In this document: positions 12,509-13,233 of the stretch, piece after piece
Layout: each line of letters opens with the position of its first letter
How positions within the stretch are numbered: the first letter of the stretch is position 1
Assembly (NCBI GenBank): GCA_019420135.1
Contig: JAHZHS010000024.1
Location: 4,624 to 17,856, forward strand
DNA length: 13,233 nucleotides
Origin: Oscillospiraceae bacterium
Lineage (GTDB): Bacteria; Bacillota; Clostridia; Oscillospirales; Ruminococcaceae
Direction of reading: 5' to 3'
Program-made: the position numbers and the translations under genes
Notes under the pieces: model-generated
Databases searched by the model: none
Told to the model about the DNA's origin: nothing
The model's input: only the letters and a program-made list of their open reading frames with translations

Positions 12509-13233
12509 TTGAAAGATACCACAAAACAGACATTGCGCCGCCTGGCGCCCTGGGCGGCGCTTTTGATATTGCTGGCGGGCTTTGCCGCCCTGCGGGGACT
12601 GGCCGACAGCTTTGTCATCGACTACAACATCACCAATGGGGATTTCCAGAACTACAACCCGGTGCGGCATCTGCTGGCCGGGCAGGTTCCCTACGCCGAT
12701 TTCACCGTCTATCTGGGGGCGGGGGAACTGTACGGGGTGGCTGCCATCCTGCTGGTGGTGGGCAACACCTTTGCCCGCAGCATGTTCGCCGCCGAGTTCC
12801 TGACCTGGTTCTGCTTTGAACTGCTGGTGCTGGCCGTCTGCCGCGCTCTGCTGCGCACCGGGCGGGCGGCCCGGGCCATGACGGCAGCCCTCAGCGCCTG
12901 GTGTCTGCTGTCGGTGCAGGGAATGAACCTGCCCGGCATGGACTGGCTGCGCAGTCTCCTGGGCTATGCCTCCTCCAGCGGCAACAGCGCCCGCATGATC
13001 CGGTCGGGAGCGCTGCCCATCGCCGTGCTGCTGTGCGGGGTGGCCCTCTGCCTGTGGCGGGCCTTTCCGCCCCGGGCGGAAGGCCGGGGCCTGCGGCGGT
13101 ATCTCCCCCTCGGCCCCACGGTGGCGGTGCCCTTCATCGCCGGGGCCATGGTGCCCTGGAGCAACGATATGGGAGCCTCCATGTACCTGGCGGTCTCCCT
13201 GGCCTACGGCCTGTTCCTGCTGCGGAAGTACGG
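12509..13233 (+). CDS. Polytopic membrane protein, GT-C glycosyltransferase-like (3' truncated)
   Basis: The frame is open from a TTG to the window end (241 complete codons). Residues 13-29 are a first transmembrane helix after a basic N-terminus (inside). A loop follows with NGDFQNYNPVRHLLAGQVPYADF (43-65), the pattern of GT-C-type lipid-linked sugar transferases, which carry an acidic residue in this first outside loop and a 'll.G..pY.df' segment. Further hydrophobic segments are at about 75-90, 94-113, 122-136, 168-184, 202-216 and 224-238, with basic residues in several loops. It starts 27 bp after the WYL gene. A terminator-like hairpin lies within codons 9-20. The substrate cannot be told, and the C-terminal half is outside the window. 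Confidence 0.65.
   Translation, partial: MKDTTKQTLRRLAPWAALLILLAGFAALRGLADSFVIDYNITNGDFQNYNPVRHLLAGQVPYADFTVYLGAGELYGVAAILLVVGNTFARSMFAAEFLTWFCFELLVLAVCRALLRTGRAARAMTAALSAWCLLSVQGMNLPGMDWLRSLLGYASSSGNSARMIRSGALPIAVLLCGVALCLWRAFPPRAEGRGLRRYLPLGPTVAVPFIAGAMVPWSNDMGASMYLAVSLAYGLFLLRKY
12535..12564 (+). other. Terminator-like hairpin inside the start of the GT-C-like gene
   Basis: GCGCCGCC (12535-12542) pairs perfectly with GGCGGCGC (12553-12560), possibly extended inward by two G-U pairs and one G-C pair, and is followed by TTTTG. It has the form of an intrinsic terminator 53 nt after the WYL stop, but lies within codons 9-19 of the membrane protein. It could be partial termination or attenuation, or an accident of GC-rich coding sequence. 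Confidence 0.4.

Noticed and set aside
9311..12670. A 1119-codon open frame on the minus strand opposite aroA, tyrA and the WYL gene
   Set aside because: It runs antisense to three well-supported genes, and its product is a His/Gly/Gln/Ala-rich sequence with no recognisable domain. GC-rich codon third positions suppress stops on the opposite strand.
1..13233. CRISPR arrays, insertion sequences, attachment sites, tRNA or rRNA genes
   Set aside because: No regularly spaced repeats, terminal inverted repeats with a transposase, integrase genes or RNA gene signatures were seen. The window looks like ordinary chromosomal DNA.

Overview
The window is GC-rich, tightly packed bacterial DNA. SigA-type promoters stand out as AT-rich patches, Shine-Dalgarno sites are strong, and start codons include TTG and GTG. 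Gene content (DUF624/YesL-type membrane protein, bifunctional chorismate mutase-prephenate dehydratase, fused AroE-AroK, WYL regulator) suggests a gut Clostridia member of the Oscillospiraceae, perhaps near Faecalibacterium, Gemmiger or Subdoligranulum. That placement is inference from gene style, not from a marker gene.

Layout. (1) 1-1118, plus strand: a two-gene unit with an extended -10 at the window edge, a soluble bacterial PH-like protein, a protein resembling a solo proteasome-beta/HslV-type Ntn hydrolase, and a strong terminator. (2) 1126-3294, minus strand: a DUF624-like membrane protein followed by a C39-like papain-fold protein whose catalytic Cys and His appear replaced; a good promoter lies at 3349-3377. 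(3) 3458-4527, plus strand: a single-pass membrane protein of unknown function, a tiny protein overlapping its stop, and a terminator. (4) 4542-12481, plus strand: an aromatic amino acid operon, pheA-aroB-aroC-aroEK-aroA-tyrA, probably continuing into a WYL-domain regulator. (5) 12509 to the window end: the start of a polytopic membrane protein resembling GT-C glycosyltransferases.

The aro operon encodes the shikimate steps from DAHP onward except 3-dehydroquinate dehydratase, then splits chorismate to phenylpyruvate (PheA) and 4-hydroxyphenylpyruvate (TyrA). DAHP synthase and dehydroquinase are not in the window. The leader before pheA is only about 25 nt, so there is no room for a T-box or peptide attenuator. 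Instead a tandem 11-bp-period repeat and interlocking CCGG dyads lie just upstream of the -35 element. A 17-bp dyad of the same GCCGG-N7-CCGGC form sits at the tyrA stop, just ahead of the WYL regulator.

Most worth following up: the proteasome-like protein with Ser2/Asp18/Lys40 aligned to the Ntn catalytic triad, the apparently dead C39-like protein, and the candidate operators linking the WYL gene to the aro promoter.
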